In this document: positions 29,297 to 37,842 of the stretch, in pieces
Layout of the letters: each line of letters begins with the position of its first letter
Position numbering within the stretch: the first letter of the stretch is position 1
Source: Geofilum rhodophaeum
GTDB taxonomy: Bacteria; Bacteroidota; Bacteroidia; Bacteroidales; Marinilabiliaceae
NCBI RefSeq assembly: GCF_002210225.1
Contig: NZ_MWUJ01000002.1
Span: forward strand, 62,001 to 126,000
DNA length: 64,000 bases
Direction: 5' to 3'
The notes under the pieces: model-generated
What the model was told of the DNA's origin: nothing
The model's input: the letters and a program-made list of their open reading frames with translations, nothing else
Databases searched by the model: none
Program-made: the position numbers and the translations under genes

Positions 29297-31921
29297 ATGA
29301 TTAAAGGAAACCAAAATACAAACGCTTACCTCCTTTGGCTGAAGAAGTACTTTTCGCCAAAGGTGTTGCATCCACGCGACAAAATGTTTTTGTTGCTTGG
29401 GGTAATTTTGCTCCTGCTGCTGTCCTGGTCGGGTTTCCTGTCATTACTGGACCGCCCTCTGTCCTTTCTGAACATCGTTTACCTCCACGGCTATTTTCCG
29501 GTGTGGCTGGTAAATGCGCTCATTGTCGCAGCGCCCCTTTCCCTGCTTTTCTTCATCAACCGTCTTAACGAGAAGACCGCTGAGGCCACCCGCCAATCCT
29601 TAAACAGTCGCCAACGCATTGAACGGAACATTGCCCTGGCCAATGCATTGAAAAGTAACAACTGGGACAATATTGAGGCCCAGGGGGACCCGCTGTCCGC
29701 AACCCTGCTTGACCTGGGACAAAATATCCGGGAAAGCAAACGCAAGGAGGACGAACAAAACTGGATCACCAGCGGGAAAGAAAAAATATCGGACATCCTG
29801 CGCAACAGCCACCACCTCGACGAACTGGCCCTGCAGACCATCCGTGCGGTCATCGACTATACCGAAGGCATTCAGGGGGCCTTTTATATTCTCGAGGGCA
29901 AAGTGCTGAAACGACACGCCATGTACGCTTACGGGCGCCGGCGCTTCGAATACCACGAAGTTCCGGTAGGTAAAGGATTATTGGGGGCTGTGGCCTACGA
30001 AAAGGAACTTATTTACCGAACAGAAATACCAGAAGAGTACTACAGCATTACATCCGGTTTGCTGGGCGAGCAAAAGCCACGCAGTATTTTGTTGGTGCCC
30101 CTGATGCAGGAGGAGGACTTGCAAGGGGTATTTGAAATTGCCTTTGTAAAGAAAGCTCTACCCGGTTATGTGTTGCAATTTGCCAATGAAATCAGTTCGA
30201 TTATTGGTCAGACCATCTACAATTTGCGCATTACCACCCGTACCGAGCAGCTGCTGGTCGAATCGCAGCAGATGACGGCTACCCTGCGTGAAAACGAGGA
30301 CCAGCTGAGAAAGAATGCTGAGGAAATGATTGCTGCCCAGGAGGAACTGGAGCGCTCCAACAAATTGCTGGAAACCCAGATTCAGGAGGTGGCTCACGCC
30401 CGTAAGCGCCTGGAGGCCTTGCTGACCAACGCCTCGGAGTTCATCTCTATTTACAACGAAAACCAGGAACTGCTCTTCGAGAGTCCCTCGGTGAAACGCA
30501 TCCTGGGCTACAACGATGAGGACAAAATTTCGGGTATGGACCCGGATATTTTAACGCCCAGAGGACTACGCACCATCAACAATCTGTTTCAATACCTCCT
30601 GGAAACACCGGGTGGCGAACAAAGTGCCCAATACACCTACCTGCGCAAAAACGGCGAAAAACTCTTTTTGGAGACCAAGGGGAAAAACCTCTTGCACGAT
30701 CCGGCCATAAAGGGCATTATTTTTAATACCCAGGACATTACCGAACGCAAGCGCGCCGAGAAGGAGGAGCGCATGAAGAGCCGGATGCAGAGTCTCTCGG
30801 AGAACTCTCCCGATATGATCATTCGCATCAACCTGCTGGGTAAACTGGTGTATGTTAACCCTGCAGTAGCCCGCTTCGTTGAAGTGGCCCCTCAGGAGCT
30901 GGTTAAGAAAAAAATCAACGAACTGGAAATAGACGCCCGCTTCATCGAATTTGCTGAAGAGGCCCTCAGCAACATACGACAAAACCAGGAGCAGACCATC
31001 ACTGAAGTAACCATGAACGCCCAGGAAGGTGAGCGCATCATGGAAATTAAGTCCATCCCCGAATTGGGAGAGGAGGGCGAATTGGAAACCATCCTCTTTG
31101 TGGCCCACGATATGACCGAGTTCAAGAAAATTGAACAGGACATCAAGGAGAAAAACAAAAAGATTTCGGACAGTATCAACTACGCCCAGCGCATACAGAC
31201 CTCCATTTTGCCACAAACCCGGCACATTCAGGAGTACTTTCCGCGCTCGTTCATCTTTTACCGGCCCAAGGATGTGGTCAGTGGCGACTTCCCCTGGTTT
31301 TTCCAGAAAGAGGGCATATCTTACATAGCTGCGGTAGATTGTACGGGCCACGGCGTTCCTGGAGCCCTGATCAGTTTCATCGGCTACTTTTTGTTGAACA
31401 ACATTGTGAATGCACAAACCGACTACACGGCGGCTCAAATTCTCGACGAATTACACCAACAGGTACGCACCACCCTCAAACAGGATCAGGAAGGTGCCTT
31501 GGGGCGCGACGGGATGGACCTGGCGCTGTTGATGGTAGACAAGGAAAAACAGACCCTGCAATTTTCAGGCGCACACCGTCCGCTTTTCCTGGTGCGCAAC
31601 GGCGAACTCAACGAATACAACGGCAGCCGCAAGGCCATTGGCGGTATCCCCTTACGTAAAAAAATAGAAAAAGACTTTGAGAATCACATCATTGACTATG
31701 AGCCGGGCGACCAGCTTTTCATTTTCAGCGACGGATTGCCCGACCAGATTGGGGGACCCGATCGCAAAAAGTTTCAACCCCGGCGCATTCGTGAAATCCT
31801 GGCCGCAGAACCCGGCACCAGTATGGCTCATTTTTCACGGGCCTTCTCACAGGAATTCTACGAATGGATGGGCGACGAGAAACAAGTTGACGATGTTTTA
31901 TTGATAGGAATTGAATTGTAG
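29297..31921 (+). CDS. Membrane GAF-PAS-PAS-SpoIIE phosphatase (SiaA-like)
   Basis: This 874-residue protein has two spans (about 31-51 and 66-88), a coiled coil, a GAF (about 150-325, with ITSGLLGEQKPRS), two PAS domains (about 365-500 and 500-615) and a PP2C/SpoIIE phosphatase. Metal-binding acids are present: VVSGDFPWF, AAVDCTGHGVPGA, GMDLALLMVD and FIFSDGLPDQ. SiaA of Pseudomonas is also a membrane SpoIIE phosphatase acting on SiaC, and here siaB- and siaC-like genes follow directly. The expected substrate is the SiaC homologue at 32542 or the STAS protein. Confidence 0.88.
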   Translation: MIKGNQNTNAYLLWLKKYFSPKVLHPRDKMFLLLGVILLLLLSWSGFLSLLDRPLSFLNIVYLHGYFPVWLVNALIVAAPLSLLFFINRLNEKTAEATRQSLNSRQRIERNIALANALKSNNWDNIEAQGDPLSATLLDLGQNIRESKRKEDEQNWITSGKEKISDILRNSHHLDELALQTIRAVIDYTEGIQGAFYILEGKVLKRHAMYAYGRRRFEYHEVPVGKGLLGAVAYEKELIYRTEIPEEYYSITSGLLGEQKPRSILLVPLMQEEDLQGVFEIAFVKKALPGYVLQFANEISSIIGQTIYNLRITTRTEQLLVESQQMTATLRENEDQLRKNAEEMIAAQEELERSNKLLETQIQEVAHARKRLEALLTNASEFISIYNENQELLFESPSVKRILGYNDEDKISGMDPDILTPRGLRTINNLFQYLLETPGGEQSAQYTYLRKNGEKLFLETKGKNLLHDPAIKGIIFNTQDITERKRAEKEERMKSRMQSLSENSPDMIIRINLLGKLVYVNPAVARFVEVAPQELVKKKINELEIDARFIEFAEEALSNIRQNQEQTITEVTMNAQEGERIMEIKSIPELGEEGELETILFVAHDMTEFKKIEQDIKEKNKKISDSINYAQRIQTSILPQTRHIQEYFPRSFIFYRPKDVVSGDFPWFFQKEGISYIAAVDCTGHGVPGALISFIGYFLLNNIVNAQTDYTAAQILDELHQQVRTTLKQDQEGALGRDGMDLALLMVDKEKQTLQFSGAHRPLFLVRNGELNEYNGSRKAIGGIPLRKKIEKDFENHIIDYEPGDQLFIFSDGLPDQIGGPDRKKFQPRRIREILAAEPGTSMAHFSRAFSQEFYEWMGDEKQVDDVLLIGIEL

Positions 31922-31962
31922 TTATATTTACATAGTTTTTAGAACCTTTGAATTTACATAAA

Positions 31963-32529
31963 ATGGAACAGGAAAAACAAGGCTTTCTGGATTTTGCCTA
32001 CCAGTTGTACAAAACCATGAAAACCAACGAAATCAGTCTGGTTTACGAAGGCGAGGTAACCCAGGAAATTACCAAGACCTTTACCTCACTGACTGAGAAA
32101 AGCCTTTCTAAAAACGCTGAATCCAATACGGTTCAGAAGAAAGTTTTTAATGTAATGGTAGAATGTTTGCAAAACATCAGCAAGCACGCCGACTCTTTGA
32201 GTGATGAGGAAGAAGAGCGCCGGGGCATCGTAATGGTAAGCAAGGGCGACGACAGCTACAACATCATTACCGGAAACATCATTAAAAACGAACGCGTACC
32301 GGGTCTTAAAGAGAGCCTCGAACTCATCAACAGCCTCGACAAGCAAGGTTTGTCGAATCTGTTTAAGCAGCAAATTAAGGAATCGACCATTTCGGAAAAA
32401 GGAGGCGCCGGTTTGGGTTTGATCGATATTGCCAAGAAAACCGGCAGCAAGTTGAGCTATCAGTTTAAGGAGCTGAACGATCAGGTGTCTTTCTTTATTC
32501 TGACCTCCACCATTAAAAGAAACGCATAA
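31963..32529 (+). CDS. siaB: SiaB-like serine/threonine kinase (DUF6272 type)
   Basis: This 188-residue protein is a HATPase-fold kinase of the SiaB group: KKVFNVMVECLQNISKHADS is the N-box helix and GGAGLGLIDIAKKTGSKL the glycine loop. In Pseudomonas aeruginosa SiaB phosphorylates SiaC. I take the ATG at 31963; a TTG five codons upstream is less likely. It lies 41 bp after the phosphatase and 12 bp before siaC, so phosphatase, kinase and substrate are adjacent. Confidence 0.82.
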   Translation: MEQEKQGFLDFAYQLYKTMKTNEISLVYEGEVTQEITKTFTSLTEKSLSKNAESNTVQKKVFNVMVECLQNISKHADSLSDEEEERRGIVMVSKGDDSYNIITGNIIKNERVPGLKESLELINSLDKQGLSNLFKQQIKESTISEKGGAGLGLIDIAKKTGSKLSYQFKELNDQVSFFILTSTIKRNA

Positions 32530-32541
32530 ACAATACAGACA

Positions 32542-32922
32542 ATGGAAGTAATTAACATCAAGGGCACAGACGATACCCCAAATGTAATTCTGGACAAAGC
32601 GAGCGGGCAATTTGAGTTATCAGGCAGGTCCCTTCCTGAAGATGTCAACCAGTTTTACGAGCAGATCCTCGACTGGATCGATGAATACGCCAAAGATCCT
32701 TTGGATCACACTGAATTTAATTTCAAATTGGAATACTTCAACACAGCCTCTTCCAAAGTGATTCTTGACATCCTGCTCAAATTTGAGGAGATTGTTGAAA
32801 ACGGCAAGGAAGTGATCATTAAGTGGCACTACCACGAAGATGAAGAGGACATGCTGGAAGCAGGAGAGGAATACTCCGACATTGTGGAGATTCCCTTTGA
32901 TTACATTGTTTACACCGACTAG
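32542..32922 (+). CDS. siaC: SiaC-like regulatory phosphoprotein (DUF1987)
   Basis: This 126-residue protein matches DUF1987/SiaC: FELSGRSLPEDVNQFYEQIL, then FKLEYFNTASSKVILDILLK. Thr68 in YFNTASS corresponds in number and context to the SiaB-phosphorylated Thr68 of Pseudomonas SiaC (recalled from the literature). There, unphosphorylated SiaC activates the diguanylate cyclase SiaD. No cyclase is encoded here, so the downstream target must differ or lie elsewhere. The stop codon touches a terminator hairpin in front of the transporter gene. Confidence 0.87.
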   Translation: MEVINIKGTDDTPNVILDKASGQFELSGRSLPEDVNQFYEQILDWIDEYAKDPLDHTEFNFKLEYFNTASSKVILDILLKFEEIVENGKEVIIKWHYHEDEEDMLEAGEEYSDIVEIPFDYIVYTD

Positions 32923-32957
32923 ATAATTGTCCCCCGGGAGCAATTATTGATTTTTTT
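32923..32957 (+). terminator. Intrinsic terminator between siaC and the ABC transporter gene
   Basis: A stem ATAATTG/CAATTAT (32923-32929 with 32941-32947) encloses a CCCCCGGG loop and is followed by a seven-T run at 32951-32957. It ends 5 bp before the ATG at 32963, so transporter expression needs read-through or a promoter inside siaC. Confidence 0.75.
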
Positions 32958-32962
32958 ATAAG

Positions 32963-35900
32963 ATGAGTGAAGAAATTCTAAAAGCGCTGATGCAACTGTT
33001 TGGTCTGCTGACCAAACAGGACGGTGGCGTGGGATCCAATGAAACGGAATATGTCCGGGTTTTTCTCAAACAACAGCTCAATACGGAGGCTGTAGAGGAA
33101 TACTTTGCCTTGTTTCTAAAGCATTCTGAAGACGAAAACAAGGACGAAGGAGAGGAGGCCGGTAAGGTGCGCCTTACCTCCATGAAGGATTCTGTACGGA
33201 TTTTGGGCATCTGTAAAAAAATCAATAAGCAGCTCAACCGCGAACAAAAAGTCGTGGTACTGGTGCGCCTCTACGAGCTGATCAGTATGGACATGAAGCT
33301 GACCGAACAGCGCATGGCCATCATCAGCACTGTGGCGCAGGTCTTTAAACTGCCTAAGGAGGAAATTTCGGCCATCGAAAGCTTTGTCTTGCACAACGAA
33401 GCAGCAAAGCTGAATCAGCCGGATTTCATGTTGGTGAACAATGAAGAAGGCGGCGACACAGAAAATAAGCACATCCAGACCATCGGTCTGGATGGCAGCA
33501 TCATCATATTGCGGGTAAAGAGTGCCGATTTGTACTTCATGCGCTACACCGGTGATCAGGATTTGTTTCTGAACGGAATGACCATCAGCAACCGGCGTAT
33601 CTACCTATTTCCCAAGGGCAGCTTCATTCGCATACCCAAGGGCAAACCCATCTATTATACCGATGTGGTAGGCCACTTCCTGACCGATGCCGATTCGCCG
33701 CGCATCAGTTATGAGGTCAAAGACGTGCTCTTCCGATTTAAAACCGGGACGGTGGGACTGCGCAACATCAATCTGGCCGAGGAGCAGGGTAGGCTGATAG
33801 GCATAATGGGTGCCTCCGGAGCAGGTAAAACCACCCTGCTCAACGTACTCTCCGGTATTGAAAGTCCCACCGAAGGTGAAGTCCTCATCAACGGCTACAA
33901 CCTGCATACCGAAAGAGAGGAAATTGAAGGAGTTATTGGACTCATACCGCAGGACGACCTGCTGATTGAAGAGTTGACCGTTTTTGAAAACCTCTACTAC
34001 AACGCCAAACTGTGCTTCAAGGATAAGAGTGAGGAGGAGCTCACCGCCATGGTGCACGACACGCTTCAAAATCTCGGCTTATTTGAGCGCAAGGACCTTA
34101 AAGTAGGCTCGCCCCTGAATAAAATGATCAGCGGAGGCCAGCGCAAGCGCCTGAATATTGCCTTGGAGTTGATTCGTGAACCCGCCATCCTCTTTGTAGA
34201 TGAGCCCACCTCCGGACTTTCGTCGCGCGACTCCGAAAACGTGATGAATCTTTTGCGCGAACTGGCGCTGAAGGGGAAGCTGATCTTTGTGGTGATTCAC
34301 CAGCCCTCGTCGGACATCTATAAGATGTTCGACAAGATGTTTATTTTGGATACGGGGGGCTATCCCGTTTACTATGGCAATCCCGGTGAATCGCTTATTT
34401 ACTTTAAGCAACTCGACGCCCAAATCAACAGCGATCAGGGCGAGTGTCCCACTTGCGGCAACCTCAACCCCGAATTGATATTCAACATCCTCGATGCCAG
34501 TGTCATCGACGAGTACGGCAATTACACCAATAAGCGCAAGGTCAGTCCCACCGAATGGCACGAGCACTATCAAAAAGAAGTGACTTTGCCCCAGGTAAAA
34601 AGGGTGGAAACCAAACCACCAAAAAGCCTGAACATCCCTTCGTGGTTCAACCAGTTTAAAATTTATACCCTGCGCGATTTCTTTGCCAAAATCAGCAACA
34701 CCCAATACATTGCGCTAAATCTGCTGGAAGCCCCCTTACTGGGCTTCATTTTGGCTTATTTGATTCGCTACATTGCCGACCCCACCTCCAACGTCTACCT
34801 CTTCCGCGAAAACGAAAACTTTCCACCCTACATTTTTATGGGTATCGTGGTGGCGCTGTTTTTCGGACTCATCATCAGTGCCGAAGAAATATTTAAAGAT
34901 GCCAAAATACTCAAGCGCGAGTCCTTTCTGAATCTGAGTCGCTCGAGCTACCTGGCCTCCAAAATATTACTGCTCTTTACCATTTCGGCCATTCAAATGT
35001 TCCTTTTTGTGTGGGTAGGAAACGGCGTGTTGGGCATACAAAATATGAACTTTGAATTCTGGATGGCCCTGTTTTCCATTTCAGCTTTTGCCAATATTTT
35101 GGGCCTTATCCTATCGGCCTCCTTCAACTCCATTGTGACCATTTACATCCTCATTCCCCTGGTAATGATTCCGCAAATGGTACTGGGTGGAGCCATGTTT
35201 ACCTTCGACAAGCTGAACAAAGATTTTACCAGTGTGGACAAGGTTCCGGCCATCGCAGAATTTATGCCATCGCGGTACATCTACGAGGGCTTGATTGTGC
35301 ACCAGTACAAGCACAACAACTATAAAAAGAATTTTTTCGACATCGAGCAGCAGGAGAGTATGGCCGACTTTAAGCAAGTGCATTACCTGCCTGAATTGCG
35401 TGAGTTGTTAAACAGCTGCGTGGTGCACGTACTCGATGACGGCGATCGGGGAGAGAAAGAATTTACAAACGACCTGCAACTGCTGCAAAACGAGTTGTCT
35501 AAGGAAGTCCGCAGAGTCCCCTCCATTGCCTTTGAAAAGCTGGAGGCGATTAATCCCGAAGATTTCGACAGCAAAACCGGCGACAGCATAGAAGCTTACC
35601 TGAATCAACTGAGTATCTATTACCGCGATCTGTTTAATACCGCCAATGCAAAGAAAGACCAGTTTATTACGCACCATCTGAATACCGATCCCGAGCGCTT
35701 CAATCGCATTAAGGACGACCACTACAACGAAAGTGTTTCGTCCATTGTACGTCGCGAATTCGAGAAAAATAAAATGCTGCGGCAGGGCAATGCGCTGGTG
35801 CAGATGGCCGACCCCATCTACCAGTTGCCCGAACCCGAAAATCCCTGGTCCTTCCGTACCCACTTTTTTGCTCCGGCCAAGCATTTTTGGGGCCACTTTT

Positions 35901-36034
35901 ACGAAACCCTGTGGTTCAACATCACTATGGTATGGTTATTGACTATAGTGCTCTACGGGGTGCTGTATTTCGACCTGCTGAAGAAGTCGATGAATTACCT
36001 GGGCGGAATAAAATGGCGTAAAAAGAAACTTTAA
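32963..36034 (+). CDS. TerB-like/ABCG-type ABC transporter
   Basis: The 1,023-residue protein has a TerB-like acidic helical domain (about 1-150), a beta-rich segment (about 175-250), an ABC domain with Walker A GASGAGKTT (283-291), Q-loop IPQDDLLIEELTV, signature SGGQRKRLN and Walker B ILFVDEPTSGL, then about six membrane spans of ABC-2 type (from about 590, the last near 985-1005). Order and signature are those of ABCG half-transporters. A large soluble loop (about 775-960) precedes the last span. Cargo is unknown. It directly follows the Sia genes but behind a terminator. Confidence 0.85.
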   Translation: MSEEILKALMQLFGLLTKQDGGVGSNETEYVRVFLKQQLNTEAVEEYFALFLKHSEDENKDEGEEAGKVRLTSMKDSVRILGICKKINKQLNREQKVVVLVRLYELISMDMKLTEQRMAIISTVAQVFKLPKEEISAIESFVLHNEAAKLNQPDFMLVNNEEGGDTENKHIQTIGLDGSIIILRVKSADLYFMRYTGDQDLFLNGMTISNRRIYLFPKGSFIRIPKGKPIYYTDVVGHFLTDADSPRISYEVKDVLFRFKTGTVGLRNINLAEEQGRLIGIMGASGAGKTTLLNVLSGIESPTEGEVLINGYNLHTEREEIEGVIGLIPQDDLLIEELTVFENLYYNAKLCFKDKSEEELTAMVHDTLQNLGLFERKDLKVGSPLNKMISGGQRKRLNIALELIREPAILFVDEPTSGLSSRDSENVMNLLRELALKGKLIFVVIHQPSSDIYKMFDKMFILDTGGYPVYYGNPGESLIYFKQLDAQINSDQGECPTCGNLNPELIFNILDASVIDEYGNYTNKRKVSPTEWHEHYQKEVTLPQVKRVETKPPKSLNIPSWFNQFKIYTLRDFFAKISNTQYIALNLLEAPLLGFILAYLIRYIADPTSNVYLFRENENFPPYIFMGIVVALFFGLIISAEEIFKDAKILKRESFLNLSRSSYLASKILLLFTISAIQMFLFVWVGNGVLGIQNMNFEFWMALFSISAFANILGLILSASFNSIVTIYILIPLVMIPQMVLGGAMFTFDKLNKDFTSVDKVPAIAEFMPSRYIYEGLIVHQYKHNNYKKNFFDIEQQESMADFKQVHYLPELRELLNSCVVHVLDDGDRGEKEFTNDLQLLQNELSKEVRRVPSIAFEKLEAINPEDFDSKTGDSIEAYLNQLSIYYRDLFNTANAKKDQFITHHLNTDPERFNRIKDDHYNESVSSIVRREFEKNKMLRQGNALVQMADPIYQLPEPENPWSFRTHFFAPAKHFWGHFYETLWFNITMVWLLTIVLYGVLYFDLLKKSMNYLGGIKWRKKKL

Positions 36035-36103
36035 ACCCTTTAAAACAGTATAAAACCAACAGTATAACAAGCATTAACTACCGAAAACATAAAAATAAGC
36101 ACC

Positions 36104-37030
36104 ATGTACAAAAATTTACTTTTTTCCCTGCTGATAATGGCCGGAATGCAATTGATGTCATCCTGTGCAGGATGTTCCGATTCGGGCAAAAAATCACAAG
36201 GCGATGAAGATGCCCTTACATTGCCCGATTCCCTTATTTCAGACGCCCCCTTGCGCTTATCGGAAGAAATCATGAACGAAGTCATTGGCAACATTTCTTC
36301 TCCGGTTGAAATGGCCGGCTTGTTTAAGAATTCCGGTGTAGATTTTACCCAGCGCATACTCAATAACCCCGATAATGTATCCAATTACGAAACCTCTTAC
36401 CAAAGAGCGCTCAACCTGGGGGTTTACAGTGCCGATTTGGGTTACATCAATACCTTTGATAAAAACAACATTGTGGTTTCCTACCTCTTGGCCGTTAAAA
36501 ATCTTGCCGACGGCATCCGTGTAGGTCAATTCTTCGATTTCAACGCGCTTCGTCGTATGGCTTCCAGCTCCACCAACCTGGATTCGTTGATGGAAATGTC
36601 ACAGACCAGTTTCAACAAAATGGATTCGTACCTGCGCGAACAAAACCGAAGCAATGTCAGTAGTCTCATCGTTACCGGTGCCTGGGTAGAAGGTATGTAC
36701 ATTGCATCCAGCATTGTACGTGAATCGGGCGATAAAGAACTTTCGGACCGTATTGCCGAGCAGAAAAACGTAGTCAATATTTTGGAGATCATCCTCAGCA
36801 ACTACGCTTCGGATGCCGGTTTTGCAGAATTGGTGCAGTCGGTCGAAGACCTGAAAGCAGCCTATGCCCCTGTACGCATTACTACCGAGTTGGGTGAACC
36901 CCAAAGAATTGAAAAGGATGGTTCCCTGATTTTCATTCAGGCTGAAGTCAGTACTGTTCACTATACCCCTGAGGATTTGGAGAACATTATGGCTACCATC
37001 GAAAACATACGTGCAAAAATTGTCAACTGA
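36104..37030 (+). CDS. Lipoprotein of unknown function
   Basis: This 308-residue protein has a lipoprotein signal (LMSSC, Cys21) and a predicted all-helical body with long amphipathic stretches (NYETSYQRALNLGVYSADLG, then NFNAL-type helices). I recognise no family with certainty. It is 69 bp after the transporter gene and 13 bp before another exported protein. It may be a periplasmic or outer-membrane partner of the transporter or sensor locus, but this is inferred from position only. Confidence 0.75.
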   Translation: MYKNLLFSLLIMAGMQLMSSCAGCSDSGKKSQGDEDALTLPDSLISDAPLRLSEEIMNEVIGNISSPVEMAGLFKNSGVDFTQRILNNPDNVSNYETSYQRALNLGVYSADLGYINTFDKNNIVVSYLLAVKNLADGIRVGQFFDFNALRRMASSSTNLDSLMEMSQTSFNKMDSYLREQNRSNVSSLIVTGAWVEGMYIASSIVRESGDKELSDRIAEQKNVVNILEIILSNYASDAGFAELVQSVEDLKAAYAPVRITTELGEPQRIEKDGSLIFIQAEVSTVHYTPEDLENIMATIENIRAKIVN

Positions 37031-37043
37031 AAATAATTAACCA

Positions 37044-37499
37044 ATGAAAAAGTTCGTATTCAGTCTTATAATTCTCCTTTCCACCATTTCTGCCACTACG
37101 TATGCCCAGTGCAACGAGTCGGTGAAGAAAGCGGTTTTGGAACTGATGGGAGATGCCCAATACATCAAGGATTTCTCCGTTACACTGGAAAAAGCTCCCA
37201 ACGAGGCCAAGACCGGTATGGTGCGTTTCAATGTACTTTTAAACAACCGCAACCATTACAAATTTAATGTGGCCAACGGTGCTGCCAATCCCGACGGCAT
37301 CATCATGCAGTTGTACGATAAGGAAGAGCTCCTCAGCAGCAATTTCGAGGGCGGTAAAAAATACGCCGGTTTCGAATTTGTTTGTCGTGCCACCAAGGTT
37401 TACCAATTGGTATTTTCCTTTGCAGGCGGTCAGGAGGGTTGTGCTGAGGCAGTGCTCTCACTGGTTAAGCAATATTCAGAAGGCGAAATGAATTTCTAA
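37044..37499 (+). CDS. Small secreted protein of unknown function
   Basis: This 151-residue protein begins with a signal peptide (MKKFVFSLIILLSTISATTY, cleavage before AQCNES). The mature part has a few Cys residues and beta-type segments (GMVRFNVLLNNRNHYKFNVA). No family is recognised. It is the last gene of the plus-strand run and is probably co-transcribed with the lipoprotein upstream. Confidence 0.75.
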   Translation: MKKFVFSLIILLSTISATTYAQCNESVKKAVLELMGDAQYIKDFSVTLEKAPNEAKTGMVRFNVLLNNRNHYKFNVANGAANPDGIIMQLYDKEELLSSNFEGGKKYAGFEFVCRATKVYQLVFSFAGGQEGCAEAVLSLVKQYSEGEMNF

Positions 37500-37597
37500 G
37501 CAGCTAAAAAAGCTTTCTCACAGATAAGTGGTAAAGCAACAGCAGCTCAAAAGGCCAACAAACCCTTGTAAAAAACTGAAACTCGTCAAAAACACCA
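37500..37597. other. Short spacer before repeat copy A
   Basis: There is no gene here. The GCAGCT-A-run-AGCT sequence just after the stop at 37499 could be a weak hairpin but has no T-run. The rest of the 343-bp gap up to 37842 is repeat copy A and 62 bp of AT-rich DNA. Confidence 0.5.
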
Positions 37598-37780
37598 TTA
37601 ACCTGCTTTATTCATAAGTTGTCGTTATGAGATGCTCAAATACCCAATAAACATGGACAACCGCAAAGAAAATGGACGCCGGGAATAATAGATTATTTTC
37701 AAATCCATTTTATTGAGGACGTCCGGATTTAGCAGGTAGTTGGACATCGTAATAGATAATTTATGAATAATGCAGGTTAA
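37598..37780 (+). repeat. Repeat copy A, ~183 bp with terminal inverted repeats
   Basis: This non-coding element starts TTAACCTGC and ends GCAGGTTAA; the inner ATTCATAA and TTATGAAT also pair, giving terminal inverted repeats of about 20 bp. An internal hairpin pairs AAAATGGA with TCCATTTT. The reverse complement at 40372-40553 is about 80-85% identical by eye over the full length. A more diverged copy lies at 53605-53785. It may be a MITE-like element or a structured RNA. Confidence 0.82.
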
Positions 37781-37842
37781 ATACTGATTTTAGCAAGATG
37801 TTGTCTGTTGCTTCCTGGCTCGTAGTTCATCAAAATACAAAA

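Noticed and set aside
30566-31438. 290-codon minus-strand open frame
   Set aside because: It lies wholly inside the SpoIIE phosphatase gene and shows no family motif.
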